The notes under the pieces were generated by a model. That model did no database searches. It saw only the letters and a list, made by a program, of their open reading frames with translations, and was not told the DNA's origin. 64,000 nt of DNA from the NCBI RefSeq assembly GCF_040954645.1, contig NC_092810.1:7052185-7116184 (forward strand), given 5' to 3'. Made by a program: the position numbers and the translations under genes. Source of the stretch: Diabrotica undecimpunctata (taxonomy: Eukaryota; Arthropoda; Insecta; Coleoptera; Chrysomelidae). Below, piece by piece: positions 22,070-33,724 of the stretch (its first letter is position 1; the number at the start of each line of letters is the position of its first letter).

Positions 22070-22072
<3 letters not shown>

Positions 22073-23045
22073 CTCCTAGTATTGTTGATAAAATAGATTT
22101 GTATGCGCGTCCAAGGTTAGTTTTACAATAAAATATAAGATGTGATAATAAAACATTTTAGCTTCAACTCATTATTTTAGTGAGGAAAAATGTCTGTAAA
22201 TTTATTATGTATACCACCAAATAGCAGACAAAATACGGATCCATTCATAACATTAGGATCCAAACAACTTACGACTTAACATAAAACAAAAGAACAAAGA
22301 GATTTAAAATGCTCTTCACGGAGCTGTATACTTAACAACTATATTCCCTTATCCTGCAATTTATTGTCTTAAAACTCCATACTCCCGAACGTTTACCGTC
22401 TCCGGAATGGTACGCATGCATTCACCCAAAAAACTCACCCCCATTCATTCTGAGCAACGCATTCAGTATTTAATTTTTTTTGATATAGTTCGAAGTGAGT
22501 GGAGTGCACAGAACTCGAGGTTAGAGCAATGTACTTATCTTAAGTGGATGTAATAGTCTAGGTAGTATTTTGAACAGCCGTTCCGAATAAGATATTTAAC
22601 AATTCAGACAACCGTTTAGAGTAGAGCTTTTAGAACACGTCGTGTAAATTTAAGCTTTCACCTCTAACTTGCACTTACAGAAAATTATTTTAGATGTGAC
22701 TTCTATATCGGTATTCCTTACAACATAAAAAGAAAGCTTTCATTTCCTTCAGAGGTGGAAAATCGTTTTGGAAATTATCATTTTACTCTTATAGGACGTG
22801 TGAGTGTTAAATGCTACAATACTGATAAAATAATTCTGACAATACACAAACTTTACTTCAAAATTATATTCGTATTTATAAGTAATTTATGAAAAACATA
22901 TGTGAACGAAAATTAGTTTAATATACACATATCTAGGGGACCAAAACAAAATGCGAGATTACAGAAGGATTTCAAATAATTTATTTCAAAAATTTTTATT
23001 AAGAAGTAATAAAAAAGTGACCCGAATATAAAATAAACAGCTTTT
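22070..23045. other. Unassigned region
   Basis: No gene recognised. A slightly GC-richer patch lies at about 22370-22560. Confidence 0.45.
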
Positions 23046-23049
23046 CTTC

Positions 23050-23400
23050 GAATTATCTCAAATAGCTTCTAGGAAAATTAAAAGAGAACTCCATCAATAA
23101 AGTAGTCTTTTTTTAAATTTAGTATACTGTATAATCTTTACGGTTGCTGATGACTGTCCTACATCTGTAAGGCAAACTCAAAATCAGATAGTCAATGTCT
23201 TTCTGCGGTATTCTGTTCTATTCCATTGAAAGCTCCTTAAATAGTTGCTTTTTGTACTGAACGTAATCTTTTGTTGTAAAATGCGTCTGCCCAATATGTC
23301 CAATACATGCTCAATTGGGTTTAAATCTGGCGATTGTGCAGGCCATGGTAAAACCAGTAATCTAAACAACAAACCAGCCGGCAATCAATCGTTTATCGAT
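23050..23400 (-). pseudogene. Tc1/mariner transposase C-terminal relic
   Basis: Minus-strand fragment of a Tc1-type DDE transposase. It contains LPWPAQSPDLNPIEHV, which includes the third catalytic residue (Glu of the DD34E triad), then LDILGRRILQQK and WNRTEYRRKTL. Lower down, RCRTVISNRKDYTVY corresponds to the terminal RCRAVIxAxGGHTxY block. The first two catalytic Asp residues and the whole N-terminus are missing. Terminal repeats were not located. Confidence 0.8.
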
Positions 23401-23468
23401 TTTGAGTATTAAATTCTCAACGCGGTTCCTCCCGAGAACTAATATATATTATGAAATAATATACAACA

Positions 23469-23474
<6 letters not shown>

Positions 23475-23512
<38 letters not shown>
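23475..23512. repeat. (TA)n microsatellite
   Basis: About 38 bp of uninterrupted TA. Confidence 0.95.
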
Positions 23513-23515
<3 letters not shown>

Positions 23516-23538
23516 CTTTTTTCTTACTTATATATATA

Positions 23539-25725
23539 CAGGGTGTTTCAAAAAAGGTAACCCCGTCTCTAGGGTAGGTAAAAAACTGAAAAATAATTGG
23601 GGTTTGCTTAGTAAAAAATTTTCGTAACGCCATCTGTTTTCAAGATACAGGGCGTTGAAGAAAAAAAAATTTTACGCATTTTTTACGATTTCGCCGAAAC
23701 TACTGGCAACATTGTAATGAAATTTTATACGAATATGTTTTGGAAGCTGATACATCCCATGAATTTGTTTTTATATCTGATTCTCAGAGGGAGCTAGTTA
23801 CACGGATCGTACTAATTATTAGTCAATATAACTTTTTTAAGAGTATAACTATTAATCAAAATTTCAAGTAATCTTAAACATCATTCAATTTTACACGAAA
23901 AAGTTACTCTTGGTAAAACTCGATACTGTGTACCGTTTTCGGAATATTTTTATTTGAAAATTATGAAGTAATAATTGATGCTGGTATAAAATAGTTAGTA
24001 ATTAAACAAAACTCACAAGAAGAAAATTAAATTAATGACTAAGAACATAAAATAAAATTCAATTACAGTAAGTGTTCAAAATACCCTCCGTTTTCGCGAA
24101 TACACAAGTCTATTCTTTTTTCTAATGATTCCATTAACCTTCTAAACGGTAGGGGATCAGCTATGATGTCATTAAATTGACGTTGAATTCTTTCTTCCAA
24201 TTCTTGACGTGAATTTACTTCTGTAGCATAGCCTTTTCCTTTATATACGACCAAACTGGGTAGTCCAAAGGGTTAAAATCGCATGACCGAGGAGGCCAAT
24301 GAATCGGAGCTTCTGCACCTCTACCAATCCATCGATTCAGAAAATGATTACTCAACCAATTACGACACCTTCTATCAAATTGTGGTGGAGCTCTATCGTG
24401 CATAAAAAATAAAGATGAAGTGCAAAAAGATCTTCGCTCGTTTAGAGTTAAATCTTCTAATATCTCGAATAAGGAATTGTTTAAAAAATCAAGATACATA
24501 TCACCATTTAAATTTCCAGGTAGAATATGATAACCTATTAATTTGTTACCTAAAGTTGCTGCCCAACCATTAACTGTAAATGAGTGTTGATAATGTAATA
24601 CCCTTTTGACTCGTGGATTCTCATCACACCAGTAGTGTGCATTATGGGAGTTAAACATACCTTGCCGCGTAAAAATGGCCTCGTCCGTAAAAAGAATGCA
24701 TTTAAAAAAATTTGGATTGTGGGCTGTCCTTTGTTGCAATGTTTCACAAAAATCCACTCTAACCGGTAGATCATTTGGCAAGAGCTCTTGGACTTATCTG
24801 TAATGATAAGGATGTAATTGCTGTTCTTTCAGTACCCGCCAAGTACTTGAAGAAGAAGTATTTGTTTGCCTTGCTATATTCCTTACGCTAACTGTTGGAT
24901 CTTGATCAAGTAAATTTAAAATATTATTTTCTTTATTAATTGTTCTTGTTGTTCTTGGTCTACCAGAATTTATTTTATTTGGTCTCATATTCCCAGTTTC
25001 TCGACAACGTCGTTCAACGGCTCTAAATGTTTTTTTACTTGGTAAGTTTCTTCTTGGAAACTTTTCTGCATAACGTGTCACAGCTGCACTAGAACATCCT
25101 AAAGATTCACCTAAGGTTAATAACATGTCAGTGTATTCAATATTTGAGTACATTTTGATTTGATTTTACAAATAACAAGGTTTCAAAACTCTAATTATTG
25201 TTGATTTATCGTCATAACAATCAATAAATGTCAGATTTCCATGGCACACTTGGAGAAAATAGAGGTATACCTATTAGAACTTTATCATTACTACCAGCAT
25301 CAATTATTACTTCATAATTTTCAAATCAAAATATTCCGAAAACGGTACACAGTATCGAGTTTTACCAAGAGTACCTTTTTCGTGTAAAATTGGATGATGT
25401 TTAAGTTTACTTGATTATACTCTTAAAAAAGTTATATTGACTAATACTTACTACGATCCGTGTAACTAGCGCCCTCTATGAGAATCAGATATAAAAACAA
25501 ATTCATGGGATGTATCAGCTTCCAAAACATATTCGTATAAAATTTCATTACAATGTTGCCAGTAGTTTCGGCAAAATCGTAAAAAATGCGTAATTTTTTT
25601 TCCTTCAACGCCCTGTATCTTGAAAACGGATGGCGTTACAAACATTTTTTACTAAGCAAACCCCAATTATTGTTCAGTTTCTTACCTACCCTAGAGACGA
25701 GGTTACCTTTCTTTGAAGCACCCTG
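23539..25725 (-). mobile_element. Complete mariner-superfamily element with TIRs of about 440 bp
   Basis: Both ends are present. CAGGGTGTTTCAAAAAAGGT starts at 23539 and its inverted counterpart ends at 25725, each flanked by TA (23537-23538 and 25726-25727), the target duplication of Tc1/mariner-type transposons. The inverted repeats run about 23539-23987 and 25292-25725. They differ by a small indel and scattered changes, for example AGGGAGCTAGT against AGGGCGCTAGT. A single transposase gene lies between them on the minus strand. TIRs this long are unusual for the superfamily. Little decay suggests recent activity. Confidence 0.93.
24063..25153 (-). pseudogene. Mariner-superfamily transposase, nearly intact (two lesions)
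   Basis: Cut-and-paste transposase of the element 23539-25725. The N-terminal part (25153-24797) has MYSNIEYTDMLLTLGESLG and AVTRYAEKFPRRNLPSKKTF, a helix-turn-helix of the DUF4817 type, then NSGRPRTTRTINKE, an AT-hook-like GRP motif, and a second helix-turn-helix. A single stop lies at about 24794 after PYHYR. The catalytic part (24781-24215) has CILFTDEAIFTRQG with the first Asp, FFMHDRAPPQF with the second, and CDFNPLDYPVW with a third Asp 43 residues on. After WSYIK the frame shifts near 24240, and the C-terminus resumes as YATEVNSRQELEERIQ, ending GGYFEHLL at 24063. The start is the first ATG. Confidence 0.88.
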
Positions 25726-25727
25726 TA

Positions 25728-26185
25728 TATTCTAGTCATATCAGCAAATTTAAATAAAATGTGCCTTTTTCTCTCATTATTTATTATAACTGGTTCTTAT
25801 AATTTGTCACGTAGTGTACATACATATTAATCTGTTCTCAAACAGCAAATTATCCATTATAGCTAAAATCTCTATGGTAATTTTATATTTGCTTTCTAAT
25901 TGATCCCACTGATATAGTTTAACTAACCCACCTAAATTTGCATTTACTGTTAAGTGTTTGAAATAATGTATAAAACTTTTTACCTTAGGATTCTATCCGA
26001 ATAAGAAGAAAAAACCGATGCATTAGGTAATACCCTGCTTTGTTTTAATGAAATTAATGTTTACATTTCTTAAATGCTATGCAATTTTACATAATATGCA
26101 TATAGGGCTCTTCCGTTACTCTCCATTTATCTCTTGTCTTTATCTTCCATATTGGACCTACAATTTGATTAGTGCTATCGTATAG
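25728..26185. other. Unassigned region
   Basis: No gene recognised. Confidence 0.45.
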
Positions 26186-26189
26186 AGAA

Positions 26190-26440
26190 GGCCAGAGCTG
26201 CATTTTTAAGATGAAGAAAATCTCATGTAGAAACAATATTACTTTCAGACTGAAAACTAGATTAGTAATATGTTATGTGTTATCGATTTTTTATATTATG
26301 ATCTCGAAGGTTGGACTTTAACGGATATGCTTCTAAGACAACTTAAAGCCTTAGAAATTTGGGTGTATCGAAACATTCTGCGAATAACTTGGGTAGATAA
26401 AGTTCGTTATGAGCAAGTTTGTTTTGCAGCTTTGGACATT
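26190..26440 (+). pseudogene. RTE-like LINE thumb-region fragment
   Basis: A short plus-strand frame reads EKARAAFLRMKKISCRNN, FRLKTRLVICYVLS, then EGWTLTDMLLRQLKALEIW and VYRNILRITWVDKVRYE. These are the blocks that follow the YADD box in the same subfamily as 58672-59519, where the matching text is VEKARAPFTSIKQI and EAFEMWAYRRILRISWT. It is truncated on both sides and contains one frameshift near 26280. No catalytic residues are present. Confidence 0.7.
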
Positions 26441-26699
26441 CCTGAAGTGATCATGAAAATCGGAGCAGACAATTACGATTCCACATCATGGCGGTTATTT
26501 ATTGATTCTTCTAAGAGAAGTCTGACCTTATTGCACAATTGTAATACTTATGCCTTGGTGTCTTGGTGTCTCCGAGTCTCGGTTGCTCATTCTGTGCCTT
26601 AGCTATTGCTAAATAAAATAAAGTAAAGCGAATATTGTTGGCAATTGTCTTAAAATGTCTTAAAATTGGATAGATTGTTCCAGAATATATTGATTCAGG

Positions 26700-27050
26700 A
26701 TAATTCTGAAGCATGGAATTCTCTCGTAGAAGTTATAAATAACAAGGTTCCAAACTACAAAGAAATTAGAGCCAACATTATGAATAGCTGGGATGCAATA
26801 TGAGCATCAAAATTAATTTTCTGGATCACCACGTTGACTATTTACCTGAAAACTTGGAACAGTCAGAAAAACACAGAAAGAGGGATTCTATTAAGTCATA
26901 AAGGAGATGCAGAGATGGTAAGAAGAAAGATGGGATATTAGAATAATGGCTAATTACTTCTGAACCTTGAAGAGAGACTCGCTTACAAAGACTTATATAA
27001 AGAAAACTGCAAAACGCACTTTTCACGAAAAAAGAGAACCATTTTATTAA
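26700..27050 (+). pseudogene. Fragment of an arthropod repeat-borne protein of unknown function
   Basis: Readable across frameshifts: NSEAWNSLVEVINNKVPNYK, then LGCNMSIKINFLDHHVDYLP followed by ENLEQ, then a decayed RYQGRW-like part (KKKDGILE) and LEERLAYKDLYKENC. I recognise the order AWNSL, NY.EI, LGCNMS.KI.FL, H.DY.PENL, then a Trp-rich DYCW block as the C-terminus of an unnamed protein seen repeatedly in arthropod and hydrozoan predictions, presumably encoded by a mobile element. The function is unknown. This copy is dead and truncated. Confidence 0.55.
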
Positions 27051-27059
27051 AAAAACAGT

Positions 27060-27885
27060 AATTATCTAACGTACCTAGATTATACTACATTGTTTTTTAT
27101 GAACAACTCAACTTTGAAGTTTTTCTTTTTTGAATAAATGTTATCTAAGTGTTTTTGACAGTTCTTATAAAAAGTTTTAAACAAGTTTTTTCCTGAAAAT
27201 CTGACGTGATGTTTGTACATTATTTCCGTTAATAATCTAAGTTATATTCTTGCTTCAAAATTCTTTAATCAAACATAATATTTTACCAGAAAATCAGTTT
27301 CAAGCGTTCGCCCAAATTAACAATTATAAGTTACCTTATGGATATACCAAATTGACGTAAAATTTAATTTAATAACTGTCTTAGTTTTAGGGTTAACTGT
27401 GGGGTGAACGAACGGTTATTCGATTGTTATACCGTTTCAAGGGACCCTTCGTACTAACGAACGAAATTTATGGTAATTTCTAATGTTCCTCTAATGATTT
27501 TCAGATCTGACTCTTTACTTGGGTAAACGTCCCAGGCGATATTGAGGTAACGTTAATTTATACACAGCTTGGCGGTCTCTGCAATATTGGTTGTAGCTAA
27601 TTAGTATTTAATCTACAGATACTTAATGTAAGGTGCCAACTAATTGAAATATATACCCTTAGCTTATACAGTATGTTTGTTCCTGAGATTATTGCTTCAC
27701 TATACAAATATAGTCAAACATGAGTAGATAAGTATTAAAAATAGTATGCAATTATATATGCTGGATTATTTTGCACAGTAGATTAACTAAAGAATTGCAG
27801 TTTCATATTACGTTTTATTTAAATGTTGTCATTCCCAGAAAAAATATGATAATTAACCAATAAAGTGAATTTCGCAAATGTTCAA
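27060..27885. other. Unassigned region
   Basis: No gene or repeat recognised. Confidence 0.45.
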
Positions 27886-27889
27886 TTCT

Positions 27890-29045
27890 AGGGAACGTCC
27901 TACAGATATGTGGGGCAGGTGTGAATAAGGCTTTGCCAATTAAATACCCGCGAATCAACTGAGAGCATGGCATAGGGCAGCAGCTATGTCATTACAGGAT
28001 CGGAGCGACAAATCGACCTCAAAGACAGATGAACCAAGATCAACGGCATAAGGATGCAGAAGGCAAGGAGAAACCACTGCAATAAGATCCCTTCTCAAGG
28101 AGAAGGATTCTCAAGAACAACCACAAATGGACGTAAATCAAACAGTGGCCCCGAGTGACCGACGTCCCTATAATGGGATAAGCGATTTAAAATTCTGGAA
28201 GCTACACCAAGGATAATAATACTATTTTTTACTTAGGCTAAAGCACTGGAGAACACAGCCATGATGTTGGTATTATTATAAACAATAATTTAAAAGAGTT
28301 AGTGACAAATTTCATTCCCTTTAACGAACGTATGATGCTACTTCAGCTGAAAGCCAAACCTCTAAACATAAATCTAATCCAAGTGTATGCTCCAACATCT
28401 GATAGCAATGACGCTGAGGTCAAAAAATTCTATGCGGACTTAGAGCTGTTAACAAAAAACATAAAGAAGCAGGAGGCAAAATAATTATGGGCGACTTTAA
28501 TGCTACGGTCGGTCGAGAAAAAACTGGAAATAAAGTCGGAAATTTTGGGTTAAGTAAAAGGGGTGATAGACTAGTCCAGTACTGCCAGGAGAAAGAATTA
28601 GTCGTAACAAATACATACTACGACCTACCCTCACGAAGATTATATACGTGGACTTCTCCAAAAGATAACACCAACAATATAATCAGAAACCAAATAGATT
28701 TTATAACGATTAACAAAAGGTTTCGTAATGCAGAACAAAGTGCAAAAACCTATCCAAGCGCAGATGCAGATACGGATCATAATCTATTAATCTATTACTA
28801 GCAAACGTCAACATTAAACTCAGAAAACCGGAGGAAAAAGTTAAAACCACCAAAATAAACATCAAAAACCTAAAAGACGACAACTGCCAACAGCAACTAA
28901 ATGCATGGATAAATAAATTACCTGAAGGAAGCGTGGAATGGGCAGATATGAAAAAAGCCATACTAAAAGCGGGAAAAGAAAACCTAGGCGAAGAAGAGAA
29001 AACCACTAAAAAAGACTGGATGACACCGGGAATAGTTGAGCTATG
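27890..29045 (+). pseudogene. RTE-like LINE 5' half: leader and endonuclease
   Basis: The 5' leader (about 27890-28200) shares GATGAACCAA...GGCATAAGGATG with the leader of the minus-strand element at 56060-58500. The apurinic-type endonuclease that nicks the target follows: GVGIIINNNLKELVTNFIPF, NLIQVYAPTSDSND, IIMGDFNATVGREKTG (catalytic D and N present), YDLPSRRLYTWTSP, NQIDFITINKRFRNA and DADTDHNLL with the D-H pair. A stop at about 28484 separates EAK from IIMGD only by a frame change, and another follows at 28801. The linker continues to DWMTPGIVEL at about 29045. The first catalytic Asn/Glu region is decayed. The RT is missing. Confidence 0.8.
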
Positions 29046-29304
29046 TTGATCATTCCATAGAATATACAAAGCGGCCATCTCCGAGTTTTTCGGGAGCACC
29101 TTCGGTGGCCCCACATTTAGCCGAAAGTGTACACCACCCTTTGTTTGGTTATAGTGCAATAATATTTCTGGATTTTTAGTAGTTCGACAAACCACTGAAA
29201 GTTTGTGCATTGTCGATAAAACTAGAACGGTTTTGTTCGGACGTAAGGTTTGGACGAATCTTTTGTGCCATATATTTGGCTTTTCAATACATATATTTAT
29301 GTAA

Positions 29305-29308
<4 letters not shown>
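29046..29308. other. Unassigned region
   Basis: No gene recognised. Confidence 0.4.

Positions 29309-29369
<61 letters not shown>
29309..29369. repeat. (TA)n microsatellite
   Basis: 61 bp of uninterrupted TA. Confidence 0.95.
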
Positions 29370-29373
<4 letters not shown>

Positions 29374-30706
29374 ATGCTATGTAAAATTGAAAATAATATT
29401 GGTCTGCTCTTAAAATATTTCAAAGTACAAAATATAATAATTCAAGTAATTCAACTAATAAACTATAAAAGATATTTCGAAGAAATGAAAGTCCATTATC
29501 CTGAATGAGCTGTTGTAAACAAAATTTGAGATATGCATAAATTATTTTCTTTGTAAAATATATTCGAGTGACGTGAGTGAGCTTAAGTGAAGCGGGTTTT
29601 CCAAATGGACTTGTACAGTGAATATGACAATAGAATAGAATATTTAGAAATTATATTTCTCCGTTAGTTCTTAAGAATTTGTAGAAACCGATTAGCATGT
29701 TAATAGTTTTTAGGAAATTTATAATTGTAGGTACAATTGTTGTTTGTTATCTAAATGAAGAGATGGGGATACGTATGACGAGCTTTGATTGGAGGAGATT
29801 GAAAAAAGTGGGATTGGTATGTAGGAATGAGAGTTTAGCTAGATTTTTGAGGGAGAAAAGATAATCAGTTTTTTTCTCCAAGGGAGCAAGGCGAACAGTT
29901 GTTGTTCTCTGGTGATTCCCAAGTGATAGTAAGCATTAGAAGTGAATGTTTGTGAGTTTTTTTGGAGTAAGTGTATCTGACGGAAGCTGATCTAGTAAAA
30001 TATTGTAAGTTATACTTTTCTACTTATTCTACTATATATTCCAAGAGTCACTGTTCAGGCCGGAACGAGAGATTCAGTTTATCGAGAGGAGAAGAGGCTA
30101 GCATCTTTTGAACGATACGTGCATTTGAAGGAGATCATTAAAGACGAGAGGCTCGCAATAATTTGTTGTAAGATTGCTGATTACCTAGGGAACTGCTAAG
30201 AATAGGTAGTGTAGGCTACAAGGAACAAGGATTTGGACAACTCATCATCAAAGAAATAGTTTTTTTTTACCATTCGTCAGTTTTTCTTTATTAACAAAGT
30301 TTTTTTTTAATTGCGTTAGAAAAGATAGAAATATTTTGATCAGAAGATTTAGAACAACAATTTTGATTTGAGATTTTAATTTATATTATATATAACATAA
30401 ATTTGTGAACGTTCACGTACGTAGAACAAAATTTTGATAATCACTATATGACATATTTTTTGTTGAAGATATTTGAGTGTGAATTTTATTTCAAAATATA
30501 ATGTTGTATCATATATGTTTATTATTCCGGTATTCCTCAGACCTTACCTATCATATGTAAAGCATAGATTTTGAAGCACGAATATAACCCTGAGATAAGA
30601 GAATTAAATAGTGTGATAAAATCATAATTGCATCATTTAAATAAGTTTAATTAATTAATTAATTAGCTAATTACTTGCTTGGCACACCTCTGACTTTTAA
30701 TATCAC
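29370..30706. other. Unassigned region between two (TA)n tracts
   Basis: No coding region recognised. The central part (about 29740-30260) is purine-rich and less AT-biased than its surroundings. Being bracketed by TA tracts it may be a dispersed repeat, but no second copy exists in this window. Confidence 0.4.
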
Positions 30707-30727
30707 ATATATATATATATATATATA
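30707..30727. repeat. Short (TA)n tract
   Basis: 21 bp of AT repeats, near the left end of the foldback element. Confidence 0.9.
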
Positions 30728-30763
30728 AGAATTACTGGATATTCGTGACTGTCAATATAAACT

Positions 30764-31425
30764 AACAACACAGTTTATTAGGGTTGCAGTCAGAAAATTG
30801 GCCGGGATGTTAATGAAACACTCTTATGACTTTTTGTCTAGCTTTCAGAATGGTTTTATTCCTTTTTGAAGACACTGTAATAAGAAAAAAAAGTGTAAAT
30901 ATTTATAAAATATCACAAATCTTCAGTGCAACTTACTAGTCGTTGAGATTATTTATAAAAGCATAGACACTCAACATTAATAACACACATAAAATAAGGG
31001 CCATAAGATGGGCCTCTAGTATTTCTTAAAAAGAAATATAATATTAAGTACACCTAATTACTTTTTAATCATAGGATTTTTTCTTTTTGTTCTCTATGTG
31101 CCAGAGTTAAAACACACCAGTAAAAGATGACAAACAAAATTTTTACTATCTGTACCTAAATTTTAAAGAATTTTAAAATGTATTTTGTCCACCATTTTAT
31201 GTGTGTGTTATTAATGTTGAGTGTCTATGCTTTTATAAATAATCTTAACGACTAGTAAGTTGCACTGAAGATTTGTGATATTTTATAAATATTTACACTT
31301 TTTTTTCTTATTACAGTCTTGAAAAAGGAATAAAACCATTCCGAAAGCTAGACACAAAGTCATAAGAGTGTTTCATTAACATCCCGGCCAATTTTCTGAC
31401 TGCAACCCCAATAAACTGTGTTGTT
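30764..31425. mobile_element. Foldback element with arms of about 235 bp
   Basis: The left arm 30764-30995 and right arm 31190-31425 are inverted copies with only scattered changes. The left begins AACAACACAGTTTATTAGGG, and the right ends in its complement. About 195 bp of spacer separates them. No coding sequence. (TA)n tracts lie on both outer sides. It would form one large hairpin. It is probably a non-autonomous MITE/foldback unit. Confidence 0.85.

Positions 31426-31427
<2 letters not shown>

Positions 31428-31480
<53 letters not shown>
31428..31480. repeat. (TA)n microsatellite
   Basis: 53 bp of AT repeats, between the foldback element and copy 2 of the 760-bp repeat. Confidence 0.95.
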
Positions 31481-31484
<4 letters not shown>

Positions 31485-32228
31485 ATGATTGTTTGTTTTG
31501 ACTTTAATCTTAGTTTATTGAGCCAATAAAAAAGAAATATAATTTATTTGTTATCAAAAGTAAAATAATCCTTATATTACCTGTGTTCGATGGATTCAAA
31601 AGATTTTCTAGTTGTCTTTTATCAGGATAGAGAAGAAAGGATAAGAATACAAATATATTATATTACAAAGATTTACGTTTCTTTATTTTATATGAACGAA
31701 TAAAACAATTATTAAAATCTGTCGTTATCTTATCAATCAGCATACAAGAAAATAAATCAAATTTTTATAATAATAAGATTATAAAGCTACATACATTTGT
31801 ATTACGTGAAAAACCAATTTTACTTAAAATTTTCTTTACTTGAAACAAGAAACAACAAAACTTTAAACTTTTGTTTAGCCTAACAAAACCTCAGTTATTA
31901 AATTTGAATGCTAATGACCATGATGTCGAAACGATCCTTCACAGATATAAAATTCAATTGTACAAACACTTACAGCTTATTTTCTTCTTGAGTTGTATGT
32001 TGGAAAATACCCAGAAAAGTCCAGTCTCCTCAATTATGTGATCTCTCCTCCTTTGCACCTCGGCTCTTTCTTAACGTCTCTGCAAACCTCCTGCAGACTA
32101 CACAAAAAACACTTCTTCAAACTCCGCTACTTATTTATGACACCAGGACCTCCTTTTGTCAACTTAATGCCGTAAGAATACTTTCACATATACTTTATAA
32201 AATGCCCACGGTAGATACAAGGACCTCT
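31481..32228 (-). repeat. 760-bp dispersed repeat ending on (TA)n, copy 2
   Basis: Inverted copy of 13850-14606. Its (TA)n-side end is TTGTTATGATTGTTTG and the other end is GGTAGATACAAGGACCTCT. It differs from copy 1 by small indels and substitutions. No coding region is recognised. Confidence 0.75.
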
Positions 32229-32799
32229 TTTAATCTACTTGTTATCTCCTTCTTCAAACTATTCACTTCTTTTCGTTACGGCGGTATCCAAACTCACGAA
32301 CCACACCCTATCTTGAGACAACGACTGTTTCCTTTCGATGACCAAAATATGACTAACTTCTCCTGTCTCATCATCGACTCCCAAATTCCCATTTACAAAA
32401 GACCGTCCAATCAAAAGCTCAAATTGTGTTTACCATGATTTTGGAAAAGTCTAATTTCGGTTTCAGAGAAAAACTAAATAGCTTACTTTAAAATTGGTTT
32501 TTTCAATACATCATTTATACATATTTCAAAAGATTAGAATATGGTCATTTAATACTCGACTATACAAACAATGAAAAGATTAACTTACAGGTAAAATGTC
32601 TTCTAATTCTAAACAAAGGTTTTTTGATAATTTTGTTTGAAACGGAAAAAGGTCGTTTGCCAAACAAATTTCTATTCTTATCTACACTAAATCTTATCTT
32701 AAATTAATATATACATTTTTGTTTATAATGATATCTTAAAATTTTATTCCGATGGATATTTTTATTTTTTTTTTCTTTGGTTGGGACAGAAAAAGTATG

Positions 32800-32802
<3 letters not shown>
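32229..32802. other. Unassigned region
   Basis: No gene recognised. An open frame at 32202-32438 overlaps the repeat end and has no family resemblance. Confidence 0.4.

Positions 32803-32854
<52 letters not shown>
32803..32854. repeat. (TA)n microsatellite
   Basis: 52 bp of AT repeats. Confidence 0.95.
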
Positions 32855-32856
<2 letters not shown>

Positions 32857-32895
32857 ACGGCATTAAGTGAACTCCGCCCATGTTAAAATTCAGGT

Positions 32896-32945
32896 TCAAT
32901 TGAGCTCCGTGGTCAAGTGGATACCGATATACGGAGCTCACTTGA
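32896..32945. other. Stem-loop with GAGCTC core
   Basis: TCAATTGAGCTCCGT at 32896-32910 pairs with ACGGAGCTCACTTGA at 32931-32945 (14 of 15 positions) around a 20-base loop. Nothing else explains it. Confidence 0.6.
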
Positions 32946-33720
32946 CAATTCCGTAATATTGGTTCAGTCGATTCATTAACATGTAGAGTTACTTAATTTA
33001 TAAAAATTTTTTGGAGCCCGTAAATACCCCTGTATCATAAATGTATATCGTTTAGTTCACGTGTATATATTATAGGGGTCGTTCTGATCTTTTTCATTGT
33101 ATATTTGAACCATACGTTTATCGGTTTAAGTAAGCTCTGAGAGTTTGGCAACTGTGCGATTATACCGTATATTTTCAACATATACCCTGAACGGTTTATA
33201 TGGGCTCCTTATTTTTATCTACTATTTGTAGACAGTGTAATGTCATATGCATTGCACTGTGTAACAGAGGATATCTTATTACCTGGTATAACTACGTACT
33301 AAAAGGTAACTGGTTCTTTAAAAAACAGGTATATAGATACAAAAGGATTTCGGCTTATTATTTAATGGAATGTTCGCTTGCATAGAAAATTTTATTTTTT
33401 CTGCATTTTTAGAAATGTTGTTTTTTTATTTAATATAATTTTATTAGTTCAATGCCGAATTCGATGTTTTTTTTTATTACAGAAATTTCGTAATGTATTT
33501 TGTTTACGTGAGTATGTCTTTGTACGTTTTATGTAAGCACCCGATTAATAAAAACTACTTTTATTTCATCTACTCTTCTGCGATATCTTGTATAAAGCTT
33601 TTTTATTATTTTAGTTCTGGTCTTATTTGTATACTCGATATCTCGTATACTATATCTCGATAGAAGGTTATCTCAAAATAAATATGGTTAAGTGCTGCAA
33701 TAGATATTTTTGTGTTAAAA
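32946..33720. other. Unassigned region
   Basis: No gene recognised. Confidence 0.45.
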
Positions 33721-33724
33721 TGGG

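Noticed and set aside
28710..29423. 237-codon minus-strand frame
   Set aside because: Antisense of a LINE endonuclease plus a (TA)n tract. The plus strand explains it.
30050..30260. Protein-like purine-rich stretch between TA tracts
   Set aside because: No frame stays open and no motif is recognisable.
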